From Saprolegnia diclina VS20 (taxonomy: Eukaryota > Oomycota > Saprolegniomycetes > Saprolegniales > Saprolegniaceae): a stretch of 29,918 nt of DNA. Position numbers and translations under genes: made by a program. The stretch covers positions 329,798 through 359,715 of the forward strand of contig NW_008246113.1 of assembly GCF_000281045.1 (NCBI RefSeq). Reading direction: 5' to 3'. The notes beneath the pieces are model-generated. The model was given only the letters and a program-made list of their open reading frames with translations. It made no database searches and was not told the origin of the DNA. Positions 1 to 9,607 of this stretch are shown piece by piece (the stretch's first letter is position 1; every line of letters begins with the position of its first letter).

Positions 1-1491
1 CCCAGATTTGTCATTTGGGATCCAGTTTTGACGAACATTCCAATATTACACCCAGTTTTGTCATTTTCCCATGCGTAGCCGCGTCACTCTACTCAGTTAC
101 CAGCCCCCCCACGCCCCCCCCCGCTGCGGACGCTTCTACTCGTCCAGAGCCTCTACGGACGCAGAGTAAAGCGCGCAGTTTAGGTTATCTAGCGTACTAG
201 CGTCCGAGGCAAACCGACAGACATGAAGGACGCCGTGCGATTCTCAGAGCAGACTTGAAGGAAAACCTGGTTTTGCGTCCGCACGAGGTTGCGCGTTCGA
301 TATCATTGCAATCCTGGATCGCTCAACCAAACCCGCCAACATGACCAACTACGTATCTTTGTCGCAAGCACCCAAAAGATGGCATTCCTTGGCGTAGATC
401 ACCGCGGCCATAGGTGGCGCGCTTCCGACACGAGGCTTTTGGGAGGCTAATAGGGGCACTACCGTCAAAGGTGTCAGTCCAGGACGCTCGCTGTCATCTC
501 ATCCCGAGCGCGATCTACGTCTCCGCACGTGGGTACTAGATCCAAGCTGTCGCCAACCTCCAGCGGTCAGCTCGGTACACGATGCGACGACGACGACTCG
601 ACAACGAGAAGCAGCAACGATAACGCAAGTCGAGCACGAAATGAGAATTTTGAGCCAGGCACGAACGCGTTTGCATCGTACTACGACGGACCGACTACAG
701 TATGGAGTCAACGGTACGGCGGTAAAGACAACGGCGCAAAGCGGAAGGGGCTTGGACCCCCGCGTCGTCGAGTCGCCAAGACGTGTGGTCAGAACACAAT
801 CATGGGACGTGGAGGACGGCGGAGACGGCGCGAGTGTTATAGCCGCCCCACTACCACGTCGGACGCTCGAGTACTGCCTCTCGGAGCGCGATCGGTAGCT
901 CAAGTGCTAGGTGGTAGGGTCGAGTACCATGGCGTCTCGTGTCCGCTGGGCTCAGCACAGTTAGCCCGATCGGCGAGCGCCAAGAATTGAACACTAGGAA
1001 GGCGACTTCGGGCCGCCACCGCGCCGAGAGCTGCCCGGTGGAGAAAGGTATCATTCCTCGAAAACTCTCTCGTGGGCAGTCCGAGTAATATGCGGTAGCG
1101 TTGGCGCAGTCGATGTTGGAAAAGTGGCGGCGGAGGAATGCAGCACGCCTCACACAAGCTCTCGAGCCGTCCCTCGCAAGGCGACGAGCTGGAGCGCTCG
1201 ACTAGTCCATGGTAGTTGTCACTGTCGGTGGACGCGCAATAGCATCCAAGAGTATAGGCCATTAGGCAATGTCAGTGACCATCAAGTAGGTAGTTGGCGA
1301 GGAGGACACGCGGGCATTTACCTCGTGCTCCTTCGCAAGGCTTTGCCCGGCTTGTGCGTCGTTCGTGGTATCGTCCACACAGAGCTCCACGACCTTATCA
1401 TAGTACCCACTGTCCTTCAATAGAATGGGAACTTCACATGAGCTTCTCAGTGTTTATCAGGTGAAGGTCCAGCAGTCTCAAGTATGACCGC
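1..1491. other. No convincing gene; left-edge spacer with short repeats and a stray open frame
   Basis: I see no recognisable gene here. The first 70 bases contain three imperfect copies of a 15-base word (CCAGATTTGTCATTT at 2-16, CCAGTTTTGACGAAC at 22-36, CCAGTTTTGTCATTT at 52-66), which may be the end of a repeat cut by the window. Plus-strand frame 2 is free of stops from about 398 to 898. It has no good ATG near its beginning, an Arg/Thr-rich low-complexity translation and open antisense frames, so it looks like GC-rich noise or a decayed element. The 3' side (from about 1430) is downstream of the minus-strand acetyltransferase that ends at 1492. Confidence 0.4.
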
Positions 1492-2553
1492 TTAGGCATA
1501 CAAGTACTTTTCGTTGGCAACCCACGTATACGGCGGCAGCTCGCGTTCGCTGTCCTTCGAGGTACGTACGAGCACCATCGAGAGCGAGTCGCTTCGGGGC
1601 GTCGCCAGCGCACGCACTTCGTTCGGCAGTGCCATCTCGTCTGTGGGCCAAAGGACAATGTTTTCCAGATTCCAGCGCGCGGCTTCTTCGTGCAGCGTGG
1701 GAAGGCACGCAGCAAACACCTCGGGCGTCGACCCGTCGTACTTGAGGATGTCGAGCTGGTTCTCTTCAAAGTTGTGGGCCCAAACGACGTACCCGAGGAT
1801 GGCCTTGTCGTCTTGTAGCACGACACCAAACGTCGTCGGCAGCGTCGATAGCGTCAAGTGCTTGCGGGCAAAGTACGCGTGCTGCACGTGAAAGAAGGTA
1901 ACCGCATCCGCCGAGAGCAGAAAAGCAAGCTCGCCCGGCTGTAGCCGGCCGGCTACACGCTCCTGGTCGTGCGTAGCAATGGCTTCGAGGTCGGCGGGTG
2001 TGGCCAGCGGCCGTAGTGTCCAGCCAACAGGCAAGCGCGTGGATGCTGGCGTCGTGGCGGGCAGCGAGATCTCCAACGATGGCGCAAGCACCCAGCCTCG
2101 CGCCGCGTAGAAGCTCGTGCCAATGTCCGAGTAGAGATTGACCACTGTGTACGCGTCTTTCTTTTGGCCAAGGAACGCAGCAAGCATGGCCGATGCGTAG
2201 CCCTTCTTGCGGTGACGCGCCGGCGTGTACACGGACGCGACGCTCCAGCCATCGAGGTAGACGAGGTCGGCCGAGGGGCTCCATGGGCGAAGCACAACCG
2301 GTCGCTTAAAGACCTCGAGATACCCACGCAGGTCGAGCGTGCTCGGGTCCGACGTCGGCACCAAGACGTAGTCGGTCACAGCGTCATCCGCAAACGGCGT
2401 CGCGCGAAACTGGTCTTCGCGGTCGAGGTACTCGTCGTACGTGAGGTGCGGCGCGCCCCACTCTTCGTATGTGAGCACGTCGACCTGCGTCTCTTGGGCG
2501 TCGTCGCCAATGCGCAGCTCCACGTCCAGCATGGTTGGAGTACTAGCGTCCAT
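1492..2553 (-). CDS. GNAT-family N-acetyltransferase, LYC1-like (paralog 1)
   Basis: Intact single-exon ORF of 353 residues, start ATG at 2553 in a good context (aaccATGG), stop TAA at 1492-1494. A second ATG at residue 8 aligns better with the starts of the two paralogs and could be the real one. The GNAT acetyl-CoA (motif A) signature R-K-K-G-Y-A lies at residues 115-120, followed by a helix (SAMLAAFL). The C-terminus carries R-S-D-S-L-S-M and ends in WVANEKYLYA, nearly identical in the three copies. This two-part layout, an N-terminal GNAT fold plus a conserved C-terminal domain, fits the LYC1 family. The Yarrowia LYC1 enzyme acetylates lysine on N6 in lysine catabolism; that substrate is inferred here, not shown. 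No signal peptide or membrane segment is seen, so it is probably cytosolic. It is the first of three minus-strand copies (others at 6563-7612 and 7873-8943) and faces away from the helicase gene at 2971. Confidence 0.8.
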   Translation of the reverse strand: MDASTPTMLDVELRIGDDAQETQVDVLTYEEWGAPHLTYDEYLDREDQFRATPFADDAVTDYVLVPTSDPSTLDLRGYLEVFKRPVVLRPWSPSADLVYLDGWSVASVYTPARHRKKGYASAMLAAFLGQKKDAYTVVNLYSDIGTSFYAARGWVLAPSLEISLPATTPASTRLPVGWTLRPLATPADLEAIATHDQERVAGRLQPGELAFLLSADAVTFFHVQHAYFARKHLTLSTLPTTFGVVLQDDKAILGYVVWAHNFEENQLDILKYDGSTPEVFAACLPTLHEEAARWNLENIVLWPTDEMALPNEVRALATPRSDSLSMVLVRTSKDSERELPPYTWVANEKYLYA

Positions 2554-2970
2554 GGTTGAGCTGTCGACACCTGCTGTAGACAGGCATCGGGATGTATCCG
2601 TCTAAAAACACCCCTCTTAGCGCCGTTGACTGTGCTAGAACATGCCAAGACAGCTCCACGTACAAGGATACAGCTTCTGTGACCACAGGAGCAATCGATA
2701 GTAAGCACGTCGTGCGCGACGCTAGCACGCAAGAGCATACTACTGCGCGAGGACAGCACGACTTCTGGACAGAGTTGGGTGTCGGAAGCCTCGTGCTCGA
2801 CCAATGGCATTTGCCACTCAACCACAGTATCCGGATCCGCAAATTAGCGCTAGGACTCTGCCTGAGTGAGGTAAACGACCATCACTCATACCTAATTAGG
2901 CACGAGTGCACGTCGAAGTACGAACTTCGGGTCGGTGACAACGGCCAGAAGGCAAGAAGATCCGTGGCCG
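2554..2970. promoter_or_regulatory. Divergent intergenic region between acetyltransferase 1 and the SHPRH-like gene
   Basis: Shared upstream region of two divergent genes (starts at 2553 minus and 2971 plus). A CCAAT word lies at 2801-2805 and a small palindrome CCTAATTAGG near 2890-2900. No clear initiator element was found for either gene. The open frame crossing this region in plus frame 3 is fortuitous: the helicase motifs begin only in frame 1 after 2971. Confidence 0.4.
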
Positions 2971-5900
2971 ATGAACCCAGCGCAGCTCCTCGAGTCGACG
3001 ACCGGCGCGCATTGTGGCGCCACAACACCGCTGCGCCAGCGGCCTCTGCGCCTCAAGCCATCGACGACGCTCCACGCGCACCAGGAAGCTGCGCTCGGCT
3101 GGATGGTCGGCCGCGAAGCCGGCACGTCGTCGCTGCGTGGCGGCGTCTTGGCCGACGGCCCCGGCCTTGGGAAGACGCTCACGACCTTGAGCTGTCTGGC
3201 GCTGCATCCGTCGACCGACCCGACGCTGATCGTCGTGCCCAACGCGCTCCTTGCGCAGCAATGGTACGCGGCTGCCATCCGACGTCGGGCTTATATGGCT
3301 CTAGGCTCGGCGAGATGGCGCTGCATTTCGAACCCGACACGTGGTCGACGCTCACGTACAACCCGCGCAAGCACGAGAAGCTGTCGTTCGACGCGTCGCG
3401 CCCGCCGCCCGTCGTGCTCGTCTCGCTGCACGACATGGGCCTCGAGTGGTTGCAACACTGGCGTTGTCATGGTCACTCATGCGCGCGTAGGCATCTCTTC
3501 CAGTCCGAGCAGAGCGAGCGCGGGCGCGCCACCTCGGTGCTCTTCCACGTGCGATGGCACCGCATCGTTGTCGACGAAGTGCAAGACATTCTCGGCTCGG
3601 GTACGTCGTTGGCCGCGTCGATGGTACAAGCGCTCGACGCCCACGTGCGCTGGGGCCTCTCGGCCACGCCGCTCTCCAAGCCCATCGATCTGCTCGGTAA
3701 TTTCGTTTTTTGTAGATTTTACGACTCAAAATATCGTCGTGGATTAGGGCTCGCCAAGTACCTCGCCCTTCCGCCGTTCGACGACCCAGCCTACTGGACC
3801 CACGTCGACCCCCGCAACGCAGCGCATGCGGCGTCGATTCAGTCGCTCTTGCAGGACATTGTGTGGCGCACGCCGAGCACGTACGCTGTCGAGACACTGC
3901 AGATCCTCCCGCGTCAAACCGAGCTGCCAGTGCGTGTTGTGCACATGTCGGCGCTCGAGTTTGCGGCGTACCAGCCCGACTATGAACGGTATCCTACATC
4001 CTTTTCTAGTCTGTGACGCTATACATGGTGTGTAGGTTTACCAAAGATGTCGCCAAGCGCGTGCGGTCGATGCGCGGGCAGCAGGCGCAGCTGCCGCTCG
4101 CGGGCCTTCGCCGCTTGTTGGCGCACCCGTCGACGCTCAAGCTCTGCAAGGGCGCTTGCCACGTGGCGCTCAACACGACCACAAAAGACTTGGGACGCCT
4201 CCTCGATGACCTTGTGCGGTTGCGCTCCGACGCGTGCATCGCAGCGCTCGAAAACTGCTTGCACCGGTCGCTCGACTGCCCGTCCGAGCTTGCGCCAAGT
4301 GGGTACCGGCTGCTGCGCCGTCACATGAGTGTGTTTCGTGTACACAGCGGGCTGCAGCTGCGACTGCTGTGGACCATGCGGACGCTGGCCGCCCGCCCGA
4401 CTTCGGTTCCGTACGTTGGTTGATACCGTAATCCTACCCTAACCCTAACTCTCTCCAGGTTCCGCCACGAGGTCCACAAGACCGTCTTGGCGCTGCCGTC
4501 CGTGCACGTCCCTCAGTTTGTGTGGCGCAAAATCTTTGCCGAGTACCTTGGCGGTGAAGACTTCACCGATCAGATCGACGCGCTCGTGCAGCAGCAGACG
4601 TCGCCCTTGTACGACGTTGTAACGGCGCTACCACCTTTGGTCGCAGCAACCCTATACCTACCGCAGGCCGCCACCGACATTGCCAACGCTCTCCCCGCCT
4701 TTTCAAGTTAGTCGATGGCTCTCGCGCGGTAGTTGACACTGCGTATATAGCGGCCGCGTGGACCACCGACTGCATCACTGCGATGCTCGCCGATGCAAGC
4801 CAGTTGCGCCTAAGCGAAGCCGCGTCCCGTCTTGGCACATACGAGCGCTGGGTCGACCTGCAGTACGTGCGCGTGATGTGTGCCAAGGTGAGTAGAATCT
4901 GCGCTGTAGCAAGCCCGAAGTGCTCGGCCGCATCGACTGGATGGCCAAGGTTCACGAGGTCTATGCACGTGCGATCCACGACTTTAGTAGCCTTATTGCC
5001 GCTGCCCAGCACCTCGCCACGCGCAACTGGCAGCGCATCAGCGTCGCGTTTCTTCAAGCGTAATACGAACCTAGAAGACGATGAGGACTTTATCTTTGGC
5101 TGTAGGTATGGCGCCTGCGACCACGGCCGTCGACGCATGAACCGCCGAGCAGTCCTCGGACGGGAAGAGCGCTGGTTCCGGCGCGACCAAGCACTCGGCC
5201 AAGGCCGCGGTGCGCAAGGCATTGCGGACATTTGCGAGCTCTGCCAGCTGCGCAACTTGGCCGACGACGCGCTGTACGACTCCAATCTCAGTCTCCTTGT
5301 CCGCATGTTGTATATGATAGGAGCTTTTGGCGCAGCGACAGCATGTCGCGAACGCTGCTGGCCCAGCTGCTCACGGCGCCGATGCGGACGCCGATGCGGG
5401 CGCTGGCCGAGGCGCTCGAAGCTCATATTATGAGCGCCGGCGACGTCGCCTACCGACTTGCCAACGACGTCGACGCGCTCGTGCGTCGGACGATCGAAGT
5501 GCGCACTTGGATGGGCCCGCAGCAAGACGAGTCGCTCGAGGTGGCGCCGGCGGTCGCAACCCAGCGCTACGACGCCGCGGTACGCAAGCTCGACGCTGCC
5601 ATGCGCTACCATACGTATGTGACGCGGCTGCGTGCGCTGCAGACGACGCTGACCACCGGCGCGCCCGTCGACTGTGACCGCTGTGCTTCGTCGCTTGCTA
5701 CCATGTCGACCTGTTTTGAAATGGAGGATCCTTACGAGCGTGGGCCTGTAGGGAGCAGTGTCAGCTCCTTGCGTGTGGGCACATGCTGTGCGAAAGCTGC
5801 TGTACACCGGTGTGCCCGATCTGTGCCCGGCCAAGCCCGTTTCCGCTCGACGCCGTGCCCCGTCTGCGCAACCCGACGGCGGGCAGCAAGTTTGACGTCA

Positions 5901-6443
5901 TTGTCGACGAAATTGCGGCGCTTCAAGACGAAGCGACGACCAAGTGCATCGTCTTTTCGCAGTGGCCCGAGGCCTTGAGCCTGCTGCAGACGGCGCTCGC
6001 GGCCAAGGACATTGGGAGCCTCCACCTCCAGCGCACGAGCCAGACGGGCTTGCGCGACGAGTTCCAGGCCAACCCAAACGCTCGCGTGCTGCTGCTGCCG
6101 CTGAAGAAGTACAACCACGGGTGCGTCCACTTTGGACAACTTGTCGGAGATGAAGCGGACGTGCTAGGCTCAATCTGGTCGAGGCCACCCATGTGTTCTT
6201 GGTCGAGCCGACGTTCGAGCCGGCGCTGCAGGAGCAAGCAATGGCGCGCGTCCAGCGTCTGAGCCAGACGCAGACCAGCTACGTGCACCGGTGCGCGCTC
6301 AGATCGGAGTGGGGTGATGCGTACGTTGCCATAGGTATGTCATGGCCGCGACCGTAGAAGCGCGCATGTACGAGTGGACAAGCCGCACGCAGCGCCTCAC
6401 CCAAGACGACGTCTACCGCGTCTTTACCAGCGATAGTATGTAG
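2971..6443 (+). CDS. SHPRH-like Snf2-family helicase with internal RING finger (13 exons, inferred)
   Basis: Family role: SHPRH proteins are nuclear Snf2 ATPases with a RING E3 ligase, linked to PCNA polyubiquitination and replication-stress tolerance. The gene is split over three frames; joining exons 2971-3263, 3305-3448, 3491-3696, 3748-3988, 4036-4410, 4459-4706, 4751-4862, 4910-5059, 5106-5273, 5321-5704, 5752-6120, 6168-6290 and 6335-6443 gives an open frame of 973 codons plus TAG. Start: first in-frame ATG ahead of the ATPase (an upstream GTG at 2935 is ignored). Seen: Walker A (ADGPGLGKT, residues 61-69), Walker B (DEVQ, 174-177), motif III (SATP, 203-206), a C3HC4 RING (764-798; ligands C764, C767, C782, H784, C787, C790, C795, C798), and helicase C with LNLVEATHVFLVEP and motif VI ARVQRLSQ near 923-930. 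Introns are 41-51 nt and 11 of 12 end in TAG. A further in-frame 45-nt intron at 4303-4347 is possible (then 958 residues). It is much shorter than human SHPRH (about 1,680), lacking the extra N-terminal domains. Exact splice sites are inferred. Confidence 0.82.
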
Positions 6444-6537
6444 CCTAGTTAGTCGATCGCGTTTCTTCTCGTACCCCATATACTCACTGAACCACCAACG
6501 ACACTGGTACTGGCTCGGTTAATGCCTGTAAAACATT

Positions 6538-6543
6538 TTTATT
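6538..6543 (-). terminator. Poly(A) signal of acetyltransferase 2
   Basis: On the minus strand an AATAAA hexamer lies 20-25 bases downstream of the acetyltransferase stop codon at 6563, the usual position of a polyadenylation signal. The convergent helicase gene ends only about 95 bases away, at 6443. Confidence 0.5.
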
Positions 6544-6562
6544 CCAACAACGACCTCTAGGG

Positions 6563-7612
6563 TTAGGCGTAGAGGTACTTTTCATTGGCGACCCACTCGA
6601 GACCGGTCACGGGAGCCCGACCTGCGCCTGCTTGGACGAGGAGCATGCTCAACGAGTCGCTTCGGGGCGTCCGACGGCGCGCGATTTCGAATGGCAGCTC
6701 CATCGCAGGCGTCGGCCAGAGACCGACGGACGCCAACTTCCACTGCCTCGCTTCCGACAGCAAATGCGGCAAAATGAGTGCAAAAGCATCGCCGCCGATG
6801 GCGCGGTATTTGAGGACGTCGAGCTGGTCGTCTTCGAAATTGTGGGCCCAGAGCACATACCCGCGCAGCGCGTTTGTTGCAGCGTCGCGCACGCAGAGCC
6901 CGTACGACGTCGGAAGATCGCAATACCCGAGACGGTGGGTCGCAAAGTACCGGTATTTTGCGTGAAAATACGCAATGTACTCGGCCGTGAGGAGAAAGCC
7001 GACTTGACCTGGCTGGAGGCCGGCTGTCATATCGGCTTGGTCACGGGCGGCGATGGCGTTGAGGGCGGCCATCGAGTCGATGGCTGAGACCACGACGTGG
7101 GCGCATGCTTTGGTAGAAGTCTGCGAAACGTCAAAGTCGGCGGGGAGCACGATCTCGTCGGACGGGTGCGGCGACCACCCGTTGGCATGATAGAGCTTGG
7201 TGCCAATGTCCGAGTACAAGTTGGAGACAATGTAGTCGAATTGCTCGCGCACCAAGAAGGCCTGGAGCGTGATGGCGCCATAGCCTTGCCGCCGATGGGT
7301 CTCCGGCGTGAAGAGCGACGCGACGCTAAATGCCTCTGCAAACATGGGCGCCGGCGCGGTGTGCGGCCAGAGAATGCAGCGCTGCGCAAAGACCTCCAAG
7401 TACCCGCGCAGGTCGAGCGTGTCTGGGTCTGTCGTTGGCACCAAGACATAGTCGGTGACGAGCTTTTGGCCAAACTTGGAGGCGCGGAATTGCACTTCAC
7501 GCTCGCGGTACTCGTCAAAGGATACGGTCGGCGCACCCCACTCGGGGTACGTGAGCACACTCACTTGGCGGCTTTGGTCCGAAGAGCCCTTGCGCAGCTC
7601 CATTGGCGGCAT
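6563..7612 (-). CDS. GNAT-family N-acetyltransferase, LYC1-like (paralog 2)
   Basis: Intact single-exon ORF of 349 residues, ATG at 7612; an alternative ATG at 7603 (residue 4) gives a start like that of paralog 3. It shares the full layout of its neighbours: VLTYPEWGAP near the N-terminus, LDLRGYLEVF at about 67-76, the acetyl-CoA loop R-R-Q-G-Y-G at 107-112, YVLWAHNFEDDQLDVLKY in the C-terminal domain, R-S-D-S-L-S-M and the terminal WVANEKYLYA. The predicted reaction is acetyl transfer from acetyl-CoA to an amine, by analogy to LYC1 the N6 of lysine. The copies have diverged through most of their length, so the duplication is not recent. CCAAT or ATTGG words at 7663-7667, 7699-7703 and 7716-7720 lie 51-108 bases upstream. 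It converges with the helicase gene. Confidence 0.8.
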   Translation of the reverse strand: MPPMELRKGSSDQSRQVSVLTYPEWGAPTVSFDEYREREVQFRASKFGQKLVTDYVLVPTTDPDTLDLRGYLEVFAQRCILWPHTAPAPMFAEAFSVASLFTPETHRRQGYGAITLQAFLVREQFDYIVSNLYSDIGTKLYHANGWSPHPSDEIVLPADFDVSQTSTKACAHVVVSAIDSMAALNAIAARDQADMTAGLQPGQVGFLLTAEYIAYFHAKYRYFATHRLGYCDLPTSYGLCVRDAATNALRGYVLWAHNFEDDQLDVLKYRAIGGDAFALILPHLLSEARQWKLASVGLWPTPAMELPFEIARRRTPRSDSLSMLLVQAGAGRAPVTGLEWVANEKYLYA

Positions 7613-7872
7613 GGCCTGTCCACTGAGAGGCTAAACGCACGCCATTTGGCCCTTAATTTTGGCCAATCCCATGTGCGCTTTTTGAAAAGCGTGGTTGTAT
7701 TGGCTACTATTCTAGCCAATCCCGCGCGATATACGTGGACAGCTGGCGCAACGACTGCAACAAGGTGTGGCTTTCGTGTTGCTGGCAACAAGAACCTCGA
7801 CGGATCATTGATACTAGCTGCTTGCAACGACTTTAGTATGTTCGTCATGGCATCCAAGGACACACCGTGCAT
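7613..7872 (-). promoter_or_regulatory. Promoter region of acetyltransferase 2 with three CCAAT boxes
   Basis: Between the start of paralog 2 (7612) and the stop of paralog 3 (7873). It contains CCAAT at 7663-7667, ATTGG at 7699-7703 and CCAAT at 7716-7720, at about 51, 87 and 104 bases upstream of the ATG. This is the range where NF-Y-type boxes act in eukaryotic promoters. No TATA box stands out. Confidence 0.45.
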
Positions 7873-8943
7873 CTAGGCGTAGAGGTAGAGCTCGTCCGCG
7901 ACCCACTGAAACGTTTCAACGCTCGTATCGCCTTCGGGATTAGCATGATTGGCTTGCACGAGCAACATCGAGAGCGAGTCGTCACGCGGCCGCGCAAGCG
8001 CTCGTATGGATTCCGGCAAGGCCATGTCCTTGGTCGGCCAGAGACAAATGTGGTCCAAGCCCCACGCCGCGGCCTCGGCATGCAGCGTCGGCGCAAACGC
8101 TGCAAACACGTCAGTAGCGTCGTCGAGCGCCCGAAACTTGAGCACATCGAGCGTCCGTTCTTCAAAGTTGTAGGTCCAAATGACATAGCCGCGGACGACG
8201 CCGTTTTCGTGGAGGTAGACGCCGTAGTTGGTGGGAAGCGTCGTCATGTGGTGGCGGTGCACGCCACAGTAGCGGTGCTTGACGTGGTAAAACTCGATGC
8301 AGTCAGTTGTGAGTAAAAAGCCAACCTCGCCGGGCCGTAGATTCGCCATCATCGCCGCACGATCTAGCACCGCAATGGGCTCGAGCGCCGCAAGCGACGT
8401 CATCAAAACGAGTGACGCGTCGTGGACCGGCAAGCTTGTCGACGCGACGGGCAGCAGGATTTCGTCGGACGCGACAAGGTTCCAGCCGCACTTGGCATAA
8501 AACGACGTTCCGACGTCCGAGTAGAGGTTCGAGACGAGGTAGGGCAAGGTCTTTCCCGAGCTGCTGTCGGTCATGGCCGCCATGCGCTGGAGAAAGGCTG
8601 CAAGCATAGCCGAGCCAAGACCTTGCTTCCGGTAGCCTTCGGGCGTAAAGACCGACGCCACACTGTACGCATCAAACGAAATGGGTGGCGACGCGTCGTG
8701 GGGCCGCAAGACCGCGCGCCGCTGGAAGATCTCGAGGTACCCTCGAATGTCGAGTGTGTCGGGGTCGTTCTTTGGAATAAAGACATAGTCGGCCATCCAC
8801 GCGCCAAACTGCGTCGACCGGAAGTGCGCTTCGCGGACAAGGTACTGCGGGAACGTCACGTGTGGGGCACCCCACGAGGAGTACGTGAGAACATTCACGC
8901 GGTCTTCTTGGGACTTGGACCGCAGGCGCAGCTCGAGCTCCAT
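7873..8943 (-). CDS. GNAT-family N-acetyltransferase, LYC1-like (paralog 3)
   Basis: Intact single-exon ORF of 356 residues, ATG at 8943, stop TAG at 7873. The acetyl-CoA loop R-K-Q-G-L-G lies at 105-110 within YSVASVFTPEGYRKQGLG, the closest of the three copies to the general GNAT consensus (Q/R-x-x-G-x-G/A). The C-terminal half keeps GYVIWTYNFEERTLDVLKF, R-D-D-S-L-S-M and the terminal WVADELYLYA, where the other two have WVANEKYLYA. A short insertion (AAMTDSSSGKTLP, about 131-143) follows the acetyl-CoA helix and explains the extra length. Same strand as paralog 2 with 260 bases between them, so each probably has its own promoter. Likely cytosolic; the substrate is inferred only from the family. 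Confidence 0.8.
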   Translation of the reverse strand: MELELRLRSKSQEDRVNVLTYSSWGAPHVTFPQYLVREAHFRSTQFGAWMADYVFIPKNDPDTLDIRGYLEIFQRRAVLRPHDASPPISFDAYSVASVFTPEGYRKQGLGSAMLAAFLQRMAAMTDSSSGKTLPYLVSNLYSDVGTSFYAKCGWNLVASDEILLPVASTSLPVHDASLVLMTSLAALEPIAVLDRAAMMANLRPGEVGFLLTTDCIEFYHVKHRYCGVHRHHMTTLPTNYGVYLHENGVVRGYVIWTYNFEERTLDVLKFRALDDATDVFAAFAPTLHAEAAAWGLDHICLWPTKDMALPESIRALARPRDDSLSMLLVQANHANPEGDTSVETFQWVADELYLYA

Positions 8944-9376
8944 CAGTTCGCACCGTCCGTCGACTGGTTCAAGAAGTGCGCCATCATTTTGCGATCATCT
9001 CAAGGTGGTCGCAAATTGTGACCAATCAAATTCGTGTGTAACAGGCAATTGGATTCTTTTCGGCCAATCGGCGTTGCCTTTCAAAATGAATTCGGGGCGA
9101 TCGCCACGCGGTCGGCGGCTTCGTCCAAGCCTAATAACTTTGATGCCCTGATACCATACAGTCGAAGCTCCCTAATTGCATATCCCGAAACTCGATATTC
9201 CTCTCCAGTGTGATACCGTCCGACCTTGATTTTTTACAACTCAAAACGTAATAAAATAAATTCGATTCACGCAGCCAACCATTTGATCCGCAAAGCAACC
9301 CGCCGAATGACCAAGAAGCCGCCACGCGCAGATCCTACCCAGTACCAAGCACGCCGTGTCCAACCCAGTCACGGAG
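8944..9376. promoter_or_regulatory. Upstream region of acetyltransferase 3 with CCAAT boxes
   Basis: CCAAT words lie at 9022-9026 and 9064-9068 and ATTGG at 9048-9052, that is 79-125 bases upstream of the minus-strand start at 8943, echoing the arrangement before paralog 2. The remainder (9130-9376) is AT-richer and holds no recognisable gene. Confidence 0.4.
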
Positions 9377-9607
9377 ATGGACGAGCTTGGCGCAGCAATG
9401 AAGATGCTCGCTGTCGGAGCTCGTGCAAGAGGTTTTGTCTTCGACGTGCCCTCAGCTGCAGAGTACGTTGACTCTGGCGAAACGGACGCCTTGACGCTCT
9501 TGGGGTACCTCACAATCGACCAGATTTGCGACTTCGTGAGCTACGTCGACGAGGATGATGAGGTCGCTTTGATATTCAACTCCGCTCTTGAATGCGACCA
9601 GTTTTGA
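9377..9607 (+). CDS. Small acidic hypothetical protein
   Basis: ORF of 76 residues from the first ATG (9377) to TGA at 9605-9607. The same frame is open upstream to a GTG at 9356 but has no earlier ATG. The product is acidic in its second half (YVDEDDEVALIF) with alternating hydrophobic stretches, unlike the Arg/Ser-rich translations of noise frames nearby. I do not recognise a family, and no signal peptide or Cys pair is present. It could be a real small gene, or the last exon of a longer one. Confidence 0.35.
   Translation: MDELGAAMKMLAVGARARGFVFDVPSAAEYVDSGETDALTLLGYLTIDQICDFVSYVDEDDEVALIFNSALECDQF

Noticed and set aside
398-898. Open plus-strand frame of about 500 bases, considered as a retroelement remnant
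   Set aside because: No ATG near its beginning, no reverse transcriptase, protease or integrase motif, and the antisense strand is equally open.
2592-4016. Single long plus-strand ORF (474 codons) starting at 2592
   Set aside because: Only its later part carries helicase motifs; the first 230 codons overlap the true frame-1 exon with Walker A. It is an artefact of an in-frame run across exons and introns, replaced by the 13-exon model.
4303-4347. An extra 45-base in-frame intron in the helicase gene
   Set aside because: Borders are acceptable (GTACCG...ACACAG) but reading through is also open, and I cannot decide from sequence alone; kept only as an alternative in the gene entry.
4438-4451. 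Telomere-like CCCTAACCCTAAC inside a helicase intron; similar single words near 6557 and 20823
   Set aside because: Only two repeat units and located within an intron; too short to indicate a telomeric or fusion site.
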